A stretch of DNA of 64,000 nt from Atriophallophorus winterbourni (GCA_013407085.1 JACCGJ010000195.1:62001-126000); one strand, 5' to 3'. Shown: positions 24,520 through 34,920, numbered from the stretch's first letter. Program-made: numbers and translations. The notes: generated by a model from the sequence alone, not told the origin.

Positions 24520-24582
24520 AACGGTGGCCCAGGTCGTTAAGGCGTGGGACTACAATGGTGATGGTTCGAATCCCACCCCCGA
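24520..24582 (+). ncRNA. tRNA-like sequence with Pol III A and B boxes
   Basis: An A-box-like 'TGGCCCAGGTCG' lies at 24525-24536 and a perfect B box 'GGTTCGAATCC' at 24563-24573, 38 nt from box start to box start. That spacing suits an internal Pol III promoter. The fold is not a good tRNA: the anticodon arm and acceptor stem do not close. It is therefore tRNA-derived rather than a working tRNA gene. It sits 10 nt before a hammerhead ribozyme, as in the schistosome SM-alpha SINE family. Confidence 0.65.
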
Positions 24583-24591
24583 AGCGGATAT

Positions 24592-24636
24592 GCACAGCTG
24601 ATGAGCTCAAATAAGAGCGAAACTCGAGTCCAGTGC
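24592..24636 (+). ncRNA. Type I hammerhead self-cleaving ribozyme
   Basis: All core elements are present and in order. CTGATGA is at 24598-24604. Stem II is GCTC/GAGC with the loop AAATAA (24605-24618). GAAA is at 24619-24622. A minimal stem III (A-C ... G-T closing TCGA) follows at 24622-24629, and the cleavage triplet GTC at 24628-24630. Stem I is formed by GCACAG (24592-24597) and CAGTGC (24631-24636) with a single A-A mismatch. Cleavage is predicted after 24630. The eight bases ACTCGAGT around stem III are a palindrome, so two RNAs could form a more stable dimeric ribozyme. Known relatives: the SM-alpha element of schistosomes and ribozymes in Penelope-like elements. Here the tRNA-like head favours a SINE. 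Confidence 0.88.
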
Positions 24637-24649
24637 TTCCATTATGGAC

Positions 24650-25990
24650 CGTCGTGATCAACTTTGTGAATAGTTCGATGGGCTTGTCACGGATGAGTAG
24701 TCATAAATATGAAGTCGTTTATTGTTGCATGAAAATTGACTCGCTGATGGGCACTCTTGTTGGTCAATTCCAAAAGTAGCATTCCCGTAATTGACTAAGC
24801 CTCCCGTTTTATTTGACGAATGACTTGTCACAATACTTTAAGAGTTTTATTCATTTAATCCACGACGTGGGAACAAAAGCTAAAGCGAAATATATCACAG
24901 TTGGAACCATGTTGAATCTGCATTTCGAGGTACGCTGGTGGTCAGTGATTGACGTGGAAGAGTACAATCAAAATGCTTACTTCTGATCCAGCTAACGTTG
25001 GATGGGTACGGTTGTCTAGACACGGTCAAAGGGAAGAGTGCATGGCTCAATACATTATTACATGTATGACACCACAAGCCTGATCCAGGCAAAGTGCCGC
25101 ACAGTCATAGACTACATACATACATATATAAGCATAGAAACGATATCACTTGAAACAGATCAACTTTTCTATTTCCCTTTGAAATGCATTTAAGCATTGA
25201 GGCTATATAAGCACAACAAAAAGTAATGAGGTATGGACTAAAATTGACGTTGGTTCTTTCTCCTTCCTGTACATTGTGTACTTCATTATTTCAGTGAACC
25301 GAAAATCTGTTGGACTAAACAAGAAATGAATACGTCGGCTGAATTATGGTACATTCAATAATGAGAAAACAATTTACTGAATCTGGTTTATTCAACCTAC
25401 ATAGGCATGATTATATGATCGAAAGAACCGATAAATGGAACGAAAGAGAAGCAACGCTGTGTATACGGATACTGAATCAATTGTATATCATTTCACCGCA
25501 ATTTAAACGGTTAGAATGACCAGCAACTAGTGGTCTAATGAGTCGCATATAGCAAACCTCGATAGGCAAACATTTTACCACAGGTAAGAGACGCCATCCT
25601 GATTTCTTAAAATGAGACGAATTTGTTACCAGAATGCACATCTGAAAAGAAACTGCTGGAAGTAACGCTTCGAAAAGTGAACTTTTATGACTATGTTAGA
25701 GTATCAATGTAATGTACAGTACAAGCAAGACCGGTAGAAATCAGCAGTTCAGGACTATAGCGAGGGAATAATTTACAATACCATTGTGTAGGGAAAGCAA
25801 GCAGAAGTGATGATGGTGATAACATCTAAAAACGGAATCAGGTAAAAGGATAAATTCTGAAAGGCGGTACCAAAACCTCTGTTTGCTAATGGCTTTAATG
25901 AAAAACGACGTAAAATTGGACAAACAACTGATCAAGAGAAAAAGTAAAGAGAAAGTGAACAAAAGGTTTTATATGTAGCGAATTAAAAAT
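24650..25990. other. Intergenic sequence
   Basis: The first ~70 bases may be the 3' body of the hammerhead SINE, whose end I cannot define. A partial modular element lies at 25063-25128. The rest shows nothing recognisable and leads into the 3' flank of the MLX gene. Confidence 0.35.
25063..25128 (+). repeat. Short modular element, module A fragment
   Basis: Contains 'acaagcctgatccaggcaaa' and 'gtgccgcacagtcatagact', then breaks off into a run of 'catacata'. A truncated copy. Confidence 0.65.
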
Positions 25991-25997
25991 CTTCAAA

Positions 25998-26606
25998 TTA
26001 ATGTAACTGTTGAAAGAACATGGGGTGATTTTGTGATCCAATGATAGTCTCGGTTCGTACTTGAGAGAGTGGTTTGTCATGAGGGTCAGAAAAATTCTGC
26101 AAAGCGTGGGAGAGCGAATTAGCTAGTTTGTTGGTTCGATTGTCCTGAGTTGTACCATTATCTTGTGAAACGGGAGTCATGTGGCTACTGGAAGGGAAAT
26201 TTGTGGTTGATAAAGCAGATTGACGAAAAATAGCTTTGCTGAACGAAGGTGTTGTAGTTAAATCAGAGAGATTACATGACGGACAGTTTGTTTGTTGATT
26301 GATATTTTGATGGGACTGCAGCTGATCGGGTGAGGAAAACTGTGGTGAGATGGCTAGTTGGACTGGCCCTTGTTCCATTTCATATACAAACTGCTTTGAA
26401 GGCATTGGATCGAACACAGACCCATCAGGGGTTAAACAACAAGGCCACGGTGCTTCATTTGAAGCAACATAAGCTTTTTCGGTATTTCCAAAGTCAGGTA
26501 AAGGATCGGGTTGAACCAGCGGCAAAATTTGTGAGTTACAGCCGGGCATATCCGTTCCAGGTGGCAAAAGGCTTGGTAGTATTGATTCCAGAATTTTGTA
26601 CACTAC
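25998..26606 (-). CDS. mlx: MLX exon 5: end of conserved region and long tail
   Basis: Starts at acceptor CCACAG in phase 0 with 'VVYKILESILP', which continues the MLX C-terminal region. About 190 residues of low-complexity Ser/Gln/Asn/Pro-rich sequence follow to the stop. Vertebrate MLX ends soon after the conserved part, so the tail may be lineage-specific. Confidence 0.8.
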   Translation of the reverse strand, partial: VVYKILESILPSLLPPGTDMPGCNSQILPLVQPDPLPDFGNTEKAYVASNEAPWPCCLTPDGSVFDPMPSKQFVYEMEQGPVQLAISPQFSSPDQLQSHQNINQQTNCPSCNLSDLTTTPSFSKAIFRQSALSTTNFPSSSHMTPVSQDNGTTQDNRTNKLANSLSHALQNFSDPHDKPLSQVRTETIIGSQNHPMFFQQLH

Positions 26607-28377
26607 CTGTGGTCAATGGGATAAAATAAAAACGAGTATTTAAATTAAACTATCCACCTCGAAACAGATGGCGAAGACAAAACAGAATCCCTATAAATTC
26701 GTTTAAAAATAAAGTTATATAGCATGCGGCGAAGCCAGTACACAGCTGTTTTCCAGTTAGGATCATTTAACGCCCATGCCATCTAAACTAACAAAAGGCA
26801 AGTAAAATAACTGTAATTTTGTTATCGTACAAAAGACTCATACGGCAAAACGGCAGTGTACGAACAGGGGGCTGCTTTTAACTGCTAAACGGATTTCAAG
26901 GAAACATCGTGCAAATGCCGCACATAGGCCAAGTGTTGTGTGTGCATCGCAGTAAGTGTTGTTAGAAAAGGTTATTACTTTCTAGTTGGATTGTAGTGAT
27001 GCGAAATGGTAGGGAGTTTGAGATTGTCATGCATTAATATGACGGGCATCGTTCAATGGGTGAACGACAACAACAATGTGATGCAGGCTTACATTTATGC
27101 TACCATATCCGTGTGGCTCATTCTAACAGAACAGGGAGAATGGCACAAAAGCGTATTTGGTTGCGGCTGTGACGACAAGATATTACTGAAAATATGCCCT
27201 TCCGATATGTAAAAGTACAAGATCATAACGTAAAAACCTTGATTCTCGTCACTTATTTCGATTGATTGTATGAAATTACAGGCACAGCGCCGCATAGTTC
27301 GAAGCTGCACGTGCGCAGGCCAAGACAGATATGAGAATGAAATTAGAAATAGCAGTGAAACTAAAGCGTGTTTTCGCATGCAGCTCATTAGCGTTGGCAA
27401 TTCGATTTCGCACGGTTTTACCTGTTCGCTAAAGAAGGGTAGCACAATTTGTTGACCGTGATGCGAATTTAGATGAATTTCCCAAATTTCCGATTAAATT
27501 TCTAAAATAAGTCGTCATCAGAATCTCCCTCACAAAAGTGTGAAAGATGAAAACTCTTTCAATAGGGTGAGTTCGTCTCATCAAACAAGCTACCCGAATG
27601 TTGAACATTACTTCTAGTTTGTGATTTTATAAATAAATGACTGAATACAAATATTCGGTAACTGGTCTATCAAACACAATGAGATAGTTAATCAACAAGG
27701 AATATTTTTTAGTTAAACAATGGAACACACCTCATTCGCGCAAATATCTTCTAACCAATTCATGAAGCAATCAGCAAAATGTTCGAAGGAAGTTACATTG
27801 ACTTGCGAATTGAACGAAGCAAACAAATTTCCGGACAATAGTTCGAAAATTTTCAACTTGGGTTCTTCGCCAATCGGTTCCACCGTAGGGGTGTAGTTGG
27901 AGGAAATGCGCTTGACTTGATTCCCATAGAAGCTAAAATGCAAATTGTAGAAGGATTGTGGCAATAACTTACGATGTAGTAAATCTTAAAGTCTCCACTG
28001 TCCGCTCCAGAGCCAAAACATCGGCATTCTTTTGATTGACCTCTTTGACAAGTTTCCTGATTTCAGAAACAGCTGGTACATAAATAATAGAAATCCTTAC
28101 ATTTGTTTAAAATTATCAGTTTGCTTAAGCGTGCGGAATTGCCGCCGTCTTTGGATGTGTATACCAATTCCCTCAATGTCTCATAGCCTCGCTGCAAATC
28201 ACTATATAAATGCTTTACCTTGAGAGCGTTACGCCTTCTCTGTTCTGCTTCAGTGTGAGATTTTCTGCGTCTCTCGAGAACAATGGAATTCTCAGCGCCC
28301 GAGTAAATATCATCATCTCCATCGGATTCGTAGATAGTATCAATGCATCCAAAAAGTGGAACATCGGCAGATTTCAT
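25998..28377 (-). CDS. mlx: MLX homologue, bHLH-leucine zipper transcription factor (5 exons)
   Basis: Coding exons: 28377-28219, 28191-28101, 28072-27973, 27932-27731, 26606-25998. They total 1161 nt, or 386 residues plus stop, with consistent phases. The basic region (about 36-50) has the H41/E45/R49 triad that reads CACGTG-type E-boxes. Helix 1, loop and helix 2 run to about 83, the leucine zipper to about 116, and the C-terminal dimerisation region conserved in MLX (117-196, 'LFASFNSQVNVTSFEHF') follows. Known MLX proteins pair with Mondo/ChREBP or MNT/MXD partners to control glucose-responsive and growth genes in the nucleus. Introns are 27, 28, 40 and 1124 nt. A Ser/Gln/Pro/Thr-rich tail of about 190 residues (196-386) has no counterpart in the vertebrate protein as I know it. 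The ATG was chosen because it opens exon 1 in frame with the bHLH. Confidence 0.9.
27268..27445 (+). repeat. Short modular element (A+B), diverged, in MLX intron 4
   Basis: Module A is reduced ('caggcacagcgccgca', 'gcacgtgcgcaggccaagac') and module B is clear ('gatatgagaatgaaatta', 'gcatgcagctcatta'). It lies inside the 1124-nt intron of the MLX gene, antisense to it. Confidence 0.65.
27731..27932 (-). CDS. mlx: MLX exon 4: conserved C-terminal dimerisation region
   Basis: Residues 117-184, including 'FASFNSQVNVTSFEHFADC' and 'WLEDICANE'. These fit the MLX region that follows the zipper. Donor GTGTGT, phase 0. Confidence 0.88.
27973..28072 (-). CDS. mlx: MLX exon 3: leucine zipper
   Basis: Residues 84-116, a heptad-like coiled coil ('EIRKLVKEVNQKNADVLAL'). 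Donor GTAAGT opens a 40-nt intron (27972-27933) ending TTTTAG. Confidence 0.85.
28101..28191 (-). CDS. mlx: MLX exon 2: helix 1, loop and helix 2
   Basis: Residues 54-83 ('RGYETLREL' and 'ARLSKLIILNK'). This 91-nt exon lies between two micro-introns, the second being 28 nt (28100-28073). Joining across both restores an uninterrupted bHLH. Confidence 0.88.
28219..28377 (-). CDS. mlx: MLX exon 1: acidic N-terminus and basic region
   Basis: Residues 1-53, from ATG through 'RRKSHTEAEQRRRNALK'. The donor GTAAAG opens a 27-nt intron (28218-28192) that has no stop and is a multiple of three, so retention would add nine residues at the start of helix 1. Confidence 0.88.
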
Positions 28378-28979
28378 TAGTGATTGTCACAAATGAGCTG
28401 GAATGAAGGTTAATATAAGCAACATATAAGCATTGTGAAAACAATGAAAACCACGCGAAAATCGCTATGGTATTAGCACAGCAATTGAAGAGATTGATGC
28501 AATATTAAGCAGAATTTGTGAGGTTTGAAACTGATATCGGACCAGACCAGTGAATATAAATTCTGTCTCATGTCTAACTAAAGTTTAGCATGATTTCAGA
28601 GACTCTATCAATGAAAAACGTCAGATGGATAAAATACAATTTAAAATATACTTCATAGTATGTACAATGTATTCGAAAACCTTTGCATTCGGTTCTTTGT
28701 AGATTATATTTAACTTTTAAAATAAAATAAGATCTATAAATCACCAGTCACTAAAATCGATGAAAGACCGTGCAATGCGTCGCCCACCTGGAACCCGTCT
28801 AATGCTGTTCTGCTAGCTGAGCTTACAATGGGCAGAGATTAATACAAGCTTGCTGGTTTTTTGTTGCGGTTTCGGAGGGAAAAAAGAGATGGCTAGTCAT
28901 CGTCACCAGGTACCTCACGATAGAAAACAAGTGATGTGCAACGCACCAATCTGGGTTTATTTGACTGCAGAACCAATGG
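28378..28979. other. Upstream region of the MLX gene
   Basis: Non-coding sequence 5' of the MLX start codon. It must hold its promoter and any 5' UTR exon or splice-leader acceptor, but I see no clear element. Confidence 0.35.
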
Positions 28980-29079
28980 TATGATATGGTATGAAAGCAC
29001 AAGCCTGATCCAGGCAAAGTGCCGTACAGTCAGAGACTGCACGCGGGATAAGATACTGTCAGGTTGCCCAGGCCTACAC
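28980..29079 (+). mobile_element. Short modular element, A-only, with 9 bp target duplication
   Basis: A 100-base unit from 'tatgatatggtatgaaag' to 'cccaggcctacac'. The nine bases 'aaccaatgg' stand directly before it (28971-28979) and after it (29080-29088). This shows that module A moves as a complete unit by itself. No terminal inverted repeats, poly(A) tail or Pol III boxes are obvious. Confidence 0.8.
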
Positions 29080-29606
29080 AACCAATGGAGGGAAAGGGCC
29101 GTTAATAAAATGGGTTTGAGTATCTTGATCAAACAAAACTTCATTTTTTCCTTAAGGTATACCCGCCAAAAACGAACGTTTCGTGACGCACCCATAGGCA
29201 AATTGCGCAAAGGTGCGCTATGCCATGAGACGCGAAATGCTATTCCGCGTCAAAAAATTTAAACGAGCCCTGATGAACAGGTATTTGTATCGGTACTAAA
29301 TTCGAAACATGTACTTGATACAAATACGCAGGTAGCTTAACCCAAAAAGATTCAGGAAATACAGCGTTTATTACCGAGTACGGATGATAGAGAAAATGTT
29401 TTTTGCGATTATACGATCAGTTAGAAACACCGATGTCTCACTCCAACTTCCACGAAGCCCTCGTTCTAAATTTAACATATTAGATTTCCGAGAATGAAAC
29501 AAGTTGTAGAACATGCTACCAGATGTTCTCATATTTTCTCCCCAATTTATTTGAGTGATTTGAAAATGAGCGTCATTGCAGAAATGGTATATGTGTATGT
29601 AATGAA

Positions 29607-29790
29607 TCACAGCACACAGCCAGATGAGCTAAGATACTGTCAGGTTGCCGAGGCCTAGACAGATATAATAATGAAAATAGAAATGGAAGTGAGTCTCCAG
29701 CGTATTTCCGCATGCAGCTCATTACTGGTGTCAGATTAATCTAGCAGTGTTAGCTACATAGCACAGAAGCTTGTATAATTTCGAGTCCGT
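29607..29790 (+). repeat. Short modular element (A+B), diverged
   Basis: Starts within module A ('gagctaagatactgtcaggt') and runs through module B ('gaaaatagaaatggaagtga', 'cgcatgcagctcattac') to 'gttagctacatagcacagaa'. Confidence 0.7.
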
Positions 29791-30006
29791 GCAAAACTTA
29801 AGCAAAATTTAGCGAAAGATAGACTCGACCGCATGTTTATGTGTATTATATTCAGCGATAGATAATCTGAACAGTTAGCAGGTTGAACATGAATACAAGT
29901 AAAGGGTTTTCTCAACGTCGAAGACTGGGTCATCTTTCAAATAACTACTACAAGACACGTATTTTGAGATTGGTAGAAGGCACGTAAATGAGTATACCAA
30001 CCGAAT

Positions 30007-30201
30007 ATATCTATGTATGTATGAAAGAACATGCCTGGAACCAGGTAAAGTGCCGCACGGTACGAAACGTGGGCTAACGCTTTGTCAAGTTGCCTAGACC
30101 AAGACAGATAAGAGAGTAAAGTAAGAAATGGTAGTGAGACTAAAGCCTGTTTCCGCAAGCAGCTCAGTACCGTTTGTAAATCAATTTAGTACGGAGTTAC
30201 G
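30007..30201 (+). mobile_element. Short modular element (A+B), full unit with target duplication
   Basis: About 195 bases, opening with 'tatgtatgtatgaaag' and ending after 'caatttagtacggagttac'. The flanks repeat 'aaccgaat' at 29999-30006 and 30202-30209. This copy defines the long (A plus B) form of the family. Confidence 0.75.
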
Positions 30202-30639
30202 AACCGAATGTAGTTCACATGACTCCCCATCCACGCGGCAGAAAATTTACCGTCTCTAGAATATCACTTAGATTTCAAGCACTTATAGATGCAGGAAAAG
30301 ACGACAGTTTTATGATACGACCGCTGTTCTTAACTTCACTGTATTTATGCAAAAGTAATAAGTAAGTTTAGTCATTCCAAAAGCTGCAAAACTTGAACAT
30401 TCACACGATTGTGATGTACATCCATGGTCGATATCGACCGAAGGAGGCCAACAAACAAAGCAACAATAAGTATGACTCGCTTTTTCCACGTCGCAACATG
30501 AGATTTTAAAGCCGACAGGAAAGGAGATGCAGTCGTAAGGAAACAAAATCTGTTACTAAATATAGTTCTGATGTCGCGCGCAATTGTTAGCCGGCTTAGA
30601 AATATCCATACGTTATCTAACGCGCAACTATAAAATTAG

Positions 30640-30735
30640 TCCTGGGCAACCTGACAGCATATTAGCCTAAGTTAAGTCTATAACTTTGTAACACTTTGTC
30701 TTGATCAGGCTTATGATTTCATACACATAAAAACT
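30640..30735 (-). repeat. Short modular element, A-only, inverted
   Basis: Read on the plus strand it has 'cctgggcaacctgacagc', then 'cactttgtcttgatcaggct', then 'atgatttcatac'. This is the reverse complement of module A with scattered changes. It is one of few minus-strand copies. Confidence 0.7.
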
Positions 30736-30833
30736 AGTATACCTTCGTATAACCTCGCACCAGACGCAACTACGCTGCCAGTAGTTAAGAGCGCCGAATA
30801 AACCGCGCTTTACTGGAAAAGGCACCAAAATGA

Positions 30834-31891
30834 CTACGAACAATCGCAATGCCGGGCAATCACATTGAAACGCAAATCGTACCGTCGCTCAGCTCTGGAT
30901 AGTCCATAGAGCATATCGCAATCCGATCTGCAAGGTCTTTGTCTATACAGCGAATGTCTCGGGACGGGTTGTTGGCATCCGAAAACGGACGTGGAAGTGT
31001 TTTCTGTGCACCAAACAGTCACAAAGATACTGTCGATAACAAATGATAGATTAGCAAGTAAATCAAACGTCCAGTATGTTTGAAGCCTTACACATTCGAT
31101 CCGCTCCAGCTGTTCACTAGCTAAATACGCTCGCATATTACAATAACTTATATCTTGCGTCAGTTCCAAAGAGTTTTGAAACGAATTGTGAAATTCGTTC
31201 TATTTTTCACGTCAATCAGTAATTTAGATAAAAGATAATGTTTTCGTTCTACGGTGGATAAGTCGATTTTTGTGTGTAATTGTTCTTAGCATCGTATACT
31301 GGCGACTAACTGCTATATTTCAACTTGTCCATGACGTCTGTGCTTAATATATTTTGAGGCATTCTAATTCGGAATTAATGTTGTCGAAGGATATAAACAG
31401 AGCAAACGCTGCCTTGCATCGTGATTTGGTTCGAGTAGTTTCTTAAAACTTATATTACGCGCAGTTCCTATCACCTGCACATCGAAAACATTTCGAATTC
31501 AGTGAGCTTCATATGAAACCGTTTCGGTTGTTTTCGACTAATTTGAAAGTTGCTAAACTGGGCAGCGAAAATAATACGTAATATTGCAAGTGATGGTAGA
31601 AAAGGGTGAAAAAAGGTTCTCACCTTTTGCTAAACTACACTTTTAAGCGACTGCTTTCCCCTTTTATAGCACAGAGCGAAATCTAGAAACCCTTTACAGT
31701 GATCGTTATTTTCATGAGATCTATAGTTGAGAATTTTCAAAGGCACCTGCTTTTTGCTCATATAAAGAAACAAGTTTCTCGACTGTGGAATTAGAGAAGA
31801 GGTCAACCAGGTTATAGTATAAATGGCCAGGTTGTGTGGTCGATTGAACTGATTTAAATACTATTACTAGAACAAGATACGTCAGAGGCAT
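30834..31891 (-). CDS. Candidate small secreted Cys-rich peptide (2 exons)
   Basis: Proposed exons are 31891-31747 and 31003-30834, giving 104 residues. Exon 1 opens with ATG and a signal peptide (MPLTYLVLVIVFKSVQS), then 'TTQPGHLYYNLVDLFSNSTV', and ends at a donor G|GTGCCT in phase 1. Exon 2 begins after GTGCACAG in matching phase and holds five cysteines: FGC, RPC, SDC, and a final C-x-C one residue before the stop. A C-x-C just before the stop is reminiscent of cystine-knot growth factors, but the other cysteines do not match a family I know. The exon 2 frame is open well upstream of the acceptor, so chance is possible. The donor is not a perfect consensus. Confidence 0.35.
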
Positions 31892-32689
31892 TGTGTGTGC
31901 GAGGTCTGAGTCTGGTGTGGAGGAGCATTGACCAACAAAACTTCTAGTGGGATTCGTCACATGCTAGAATAAATTGAAGCACAACATAGTGTTCGAAAGT
32001 TAACCGCAGACTGCTAGCTTATCTGGCCGGCTTTCATTAGATTCTAGTTCAACTTTTGAATTAACTCTACGTAAAATAAATAACTTTCAGCGTCCGAGTT
32101 GCACGGATTTGCAATGGCTCAGTACTTATGTACTACGAAGGTGACACCGTGCCAAATTGATTTGCCAGCAGTTCCAAAACAACGATGCCAGTACTTTATT
32201 GAAGAAACCGCTTACTAGTAGGATAATATGGTAGTTTGCTTCTCCTAAAAAGACCATAAAACGAAGAATTATAGCAACACGCCGAACAAGAACCAATATA
32301 GAACGTACTAGTCCATCGAGACTGACGTTCGAATGGCCGTGCCTTCTGAAAGCCCACCGGAGACATCGTCAATACAGTTCACACGTAGAATCAATTTCTA
32401 AGTAAACAGAAAAAGCACAACTGAGAAACTCTTGGTGCCGAAATGCGATTTGAGTGTGGCAAGGAAGTGACTGTCGATCTTAACAGAAACCGAAGCAACT
32501 GGAGAAATCTCGTTGATGACTTACATCCCACTAAGGCGTTGTTGATGACGTAAATCTAAAAGTTATCCAACATGCGCTTGAAATGCAATACGAAAAAATC
32601 AGCAACTACTTGCAGCGCCTTCGGTGTGATGTGATCCATTCCTGGTGATGAGTTAGTGCAAAGCCTAGCATTTGGTAAAAAGTAAATCG
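31892..32689. other. Intergenic sequence
   Basis: No motif recognised. It would contain the promoter of the candidate peptide gene if that gene is real. Confidence 0.35.
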
Positions 32690-32945
32690 ACTACAGTTAA
32701 AATTCCCTTCAATACACAATACGATACAAAACAATTATATTGAGAGCAAAAGAACAAAATTCCATCTGAGCTCTCTGGCGTTCTGGCATACATAACAATC
32801 ATCTCAAATATCCCGGGAAGTGAAATTGATTTTGAGATCAGGTTTATTATAAACCATAGAAGCATGTCAAAACCATATCTGAACGTTAACAAGAACTGAG
32901 ATTCAACCGGAAGTGCGTTCCAAGTTTTAAAAACACGTCGTGAAC
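32690..32945 (-). mobile_element. CR1-like 3' end fragment
   Basis: Matches the 3' end of the CR1 copy at 37150-37400, in the same strand sense. Shared words, read on the plus strand, include 'caattatatt', 'gagcaaaagaac' versus 'gagcaggagtac', 'gagctct' and 'tatcccgggaag' versus 'tatcctgggagg'. This is a typical 5'-truncated insertion of about 250 bp. Confidence 0.75.
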
Positions 32946-33199
32946 ATCTATATGAACGTGCGAGACAATCGGGGACACTTGGTTCGAAAATTAGTGATAA
33001 TTGTGAAAAGTAATTTGAGGTCTGATACTCATCTTATCGAAAATCCAATAAATGAGAATATTACTAAGAAACCTAAAGTACGCCAGCGAAAGATATTCGT
33101 CTTCAGAGATCTACTAAGATACTAAGATACAGAATTTGTTGGCAGGGCATTGAGCAGTTTATATCTAGAAATTTTTTCAACGTTCGATGAAAAGATGGC

Positions 33200-33570
33200 G
33201 TTATTATTTCAATATCTGGTGATAATACAATGCTACGTAATTACCTCATCAACATTCTTCACGTAATCTCTAAGATGTTAGAGAGCGTCGTGACTCACGC
33301 CAAAATGAATCATGTTGAGACGAACAAACTTCTGACCACAGAGCCACACGGGTTCCACAGGCACCATTCATGCAGCTCGCATCTAATACTGGCACACGAT
33401 GACTGGATGAAAGAACGTGATTCCGGTTTAGCGATAAAAGTTATCCACCACAATATTTCGGAAGCATTTGACTGCGGCCATCACATTATACTACAGTTTT
33501 ATAAAATAGGCAGTCATCAAGGGGTCATGATAAATTTCAGATTGATTTCGATTCGCTTCACACCTGGTTG
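33200..33570 (+). mobile_element. CR1-like reverse transcriptase fragment
   Basis: Translation gives 'LHVISKMLESVVTHAKMNHV' and 'TEPHGFHRHHSCSSHLILAH'. Then comes a degenerate first catalytic block, 'VIHHNISEAFDCGHH', where CR1 elements have an aspartate near the start. The fragment stops just before an RTE insertion. Confidence 0.7.
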
Positions 33571-33619
33571 ACTCTAAACCAGTGAAAATCATCGGGGTAT
33601 CAGTCTCATTTCAGTAGCT

Positions 33620-34920
33620 CCTAAAATACTGGCCTCCATCTAGTACCAAACGGGAAGAGCAAATCCGTGAGGAGCAAACTGGGTTTCGTGCCGGTCGAGG
33701 GTTTATAGATCAAATCTTCACACTCGGTCAGTTACTGGAGAAACGCCACCCATTTCGTATGTCAACTATCGTGGTATTCCTTGACATACGAGCGGCATTC
33801 GATTCAATCGATCGCGAAAGTCTTTGGAACTGTCTGCTGAGACATGGAATGCCCGAGAAGTATGTTTGGATCTTGAAATCATTATATTGATAAACTTCGG
33901 GCAGTGTTCGAGCGTACGGACAATTGCCGTCCTCGTTCAATATCTCCAGCGGGGTGCGGCAGGGCTGCCCTATCTCACCGTTACTTTTTAACTTCGCGAT
34001 CGACGATGTCTTAAGGAAAGCTTTAGCTGGTATAGTGGGCGCAGGTGTTGAACTTCTGCCGGGAGAGAGAGCTGCCGATCTAGAGTATGCGTATGACATC
34101 GCACTTCTGGGAGATGACCCTCATATAATACAACAAGCGCTGGACCGCCTGGCACTTGAAGCTTCAAGGTATGCCTTGCGCCTAACAAGTGTAAAACACT
34201 TACCCAGGACTGGAGCGGCTCTCTTCCAAACCTGTGTGCGATGTCAATCTTGAATTGGTCGAAGGCTTTGTTTACCTTGGCAGTTGTATATTTGCAGGCG
34301 GTTGTGTCGAGGACGAGATCTCACATCGTGTTCGCAAAGCGGGTGTAACGTTTGCTAACTTTCGCCACTTGTGACGTCGACGCGATGTTTCACTCCATAC
34401 TAAAAGCCGAGTGTACAAAACAGTGGTGCGCCCTACACTACTTTATGGCTGCGAAACCTGGTCCGTCGGCTTTCTGTTTTTGACACCCGTTGCCTGCGCA
34501 CGATTCGGTGGCAGAATCGTGTTACAAATATAGATGGCTGCAAGCGGGTGTAGGACCAGGTGGCCACAAACTGAGAGAAATGCTGATGCTTTCTCGTTTG
34601 CGATGGTTGGGACATGTTTTAAGAATGACTCCTCACCGCTTACCGTACCTCGCCTTATTCGCAGAGCCTGGCAGAAGCTCGGAGAAACGATCGGGTGGCC
34701 AGTACATAATGTAGCGCGTTGGGATGAAGAAACTCACCGTAGCGCTAGGCTCAGTTGGGCGTATTGGTTTGCCTGTGTGAGGTCCAAAAGCTCCACCGAA
34801 TAGTTGGCTGGAAACCTTACGAGATATGGCTGCAAACCGAAGTCAGTGGCGGCAGTGTATTTTATTGTGCGTGTCATAATGTTTTAATCCGGTATTATTT
34901 TATATAAAAAACAATAAATC
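33620..34920 (+). mobile_element. RTE-like reverse transcriptase, 3' part
   Basis: Starts near 33650 with 'EEQTGFRAGRGFIDQIFTLG'. The blocks 'VVFLDIRAAFDSIDRESLW' (33770-33830), 'GVRQGCPISPLLFNFAIDD' (33950-34010) and an altered YxDD region ('EYAYDIALLGDD', about 34083) follow. After a frame break, the C-terminal 'LSRLRWLGHVLRMTPHRLPY' appears at 34590-34650. The 3' end near 34920 has 'caataaatcacaaaatc'. It is probably a partner family of the 5' fragment at 22850. Frameshifted, not active. Confidence 0.82.

Noticed and set aside
24520..24582. A functional tRNA gene
   Set aside because: The A and B boxes are present, but the acceptor and anticodon stems do not pair. A SINE head is the better explanation.
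25998..26629. Plus-strand open frame opposite the last MLX exon (26330-26629)
   Set aside because: It is the antisense shadow of a well-supported coding exon and has no motif.
30310..30546. Minus-strand frame with 11 cysteines ('CISFPVGFKISCC', 'CCFVCWP', 'CTSQSCEC')
   Set aside because: No ATG and no good donor. A possible acceptor exists but its phase does not join sensibly to the exons at 31003-30834. It remains a weak exon candidate.
31721..31960. Long form of the secreted peptide starting upstream of 31891
   Set aside because: The upstream start would be GTG. The first true ATG is at 31891 and directly gives a signal peptide.
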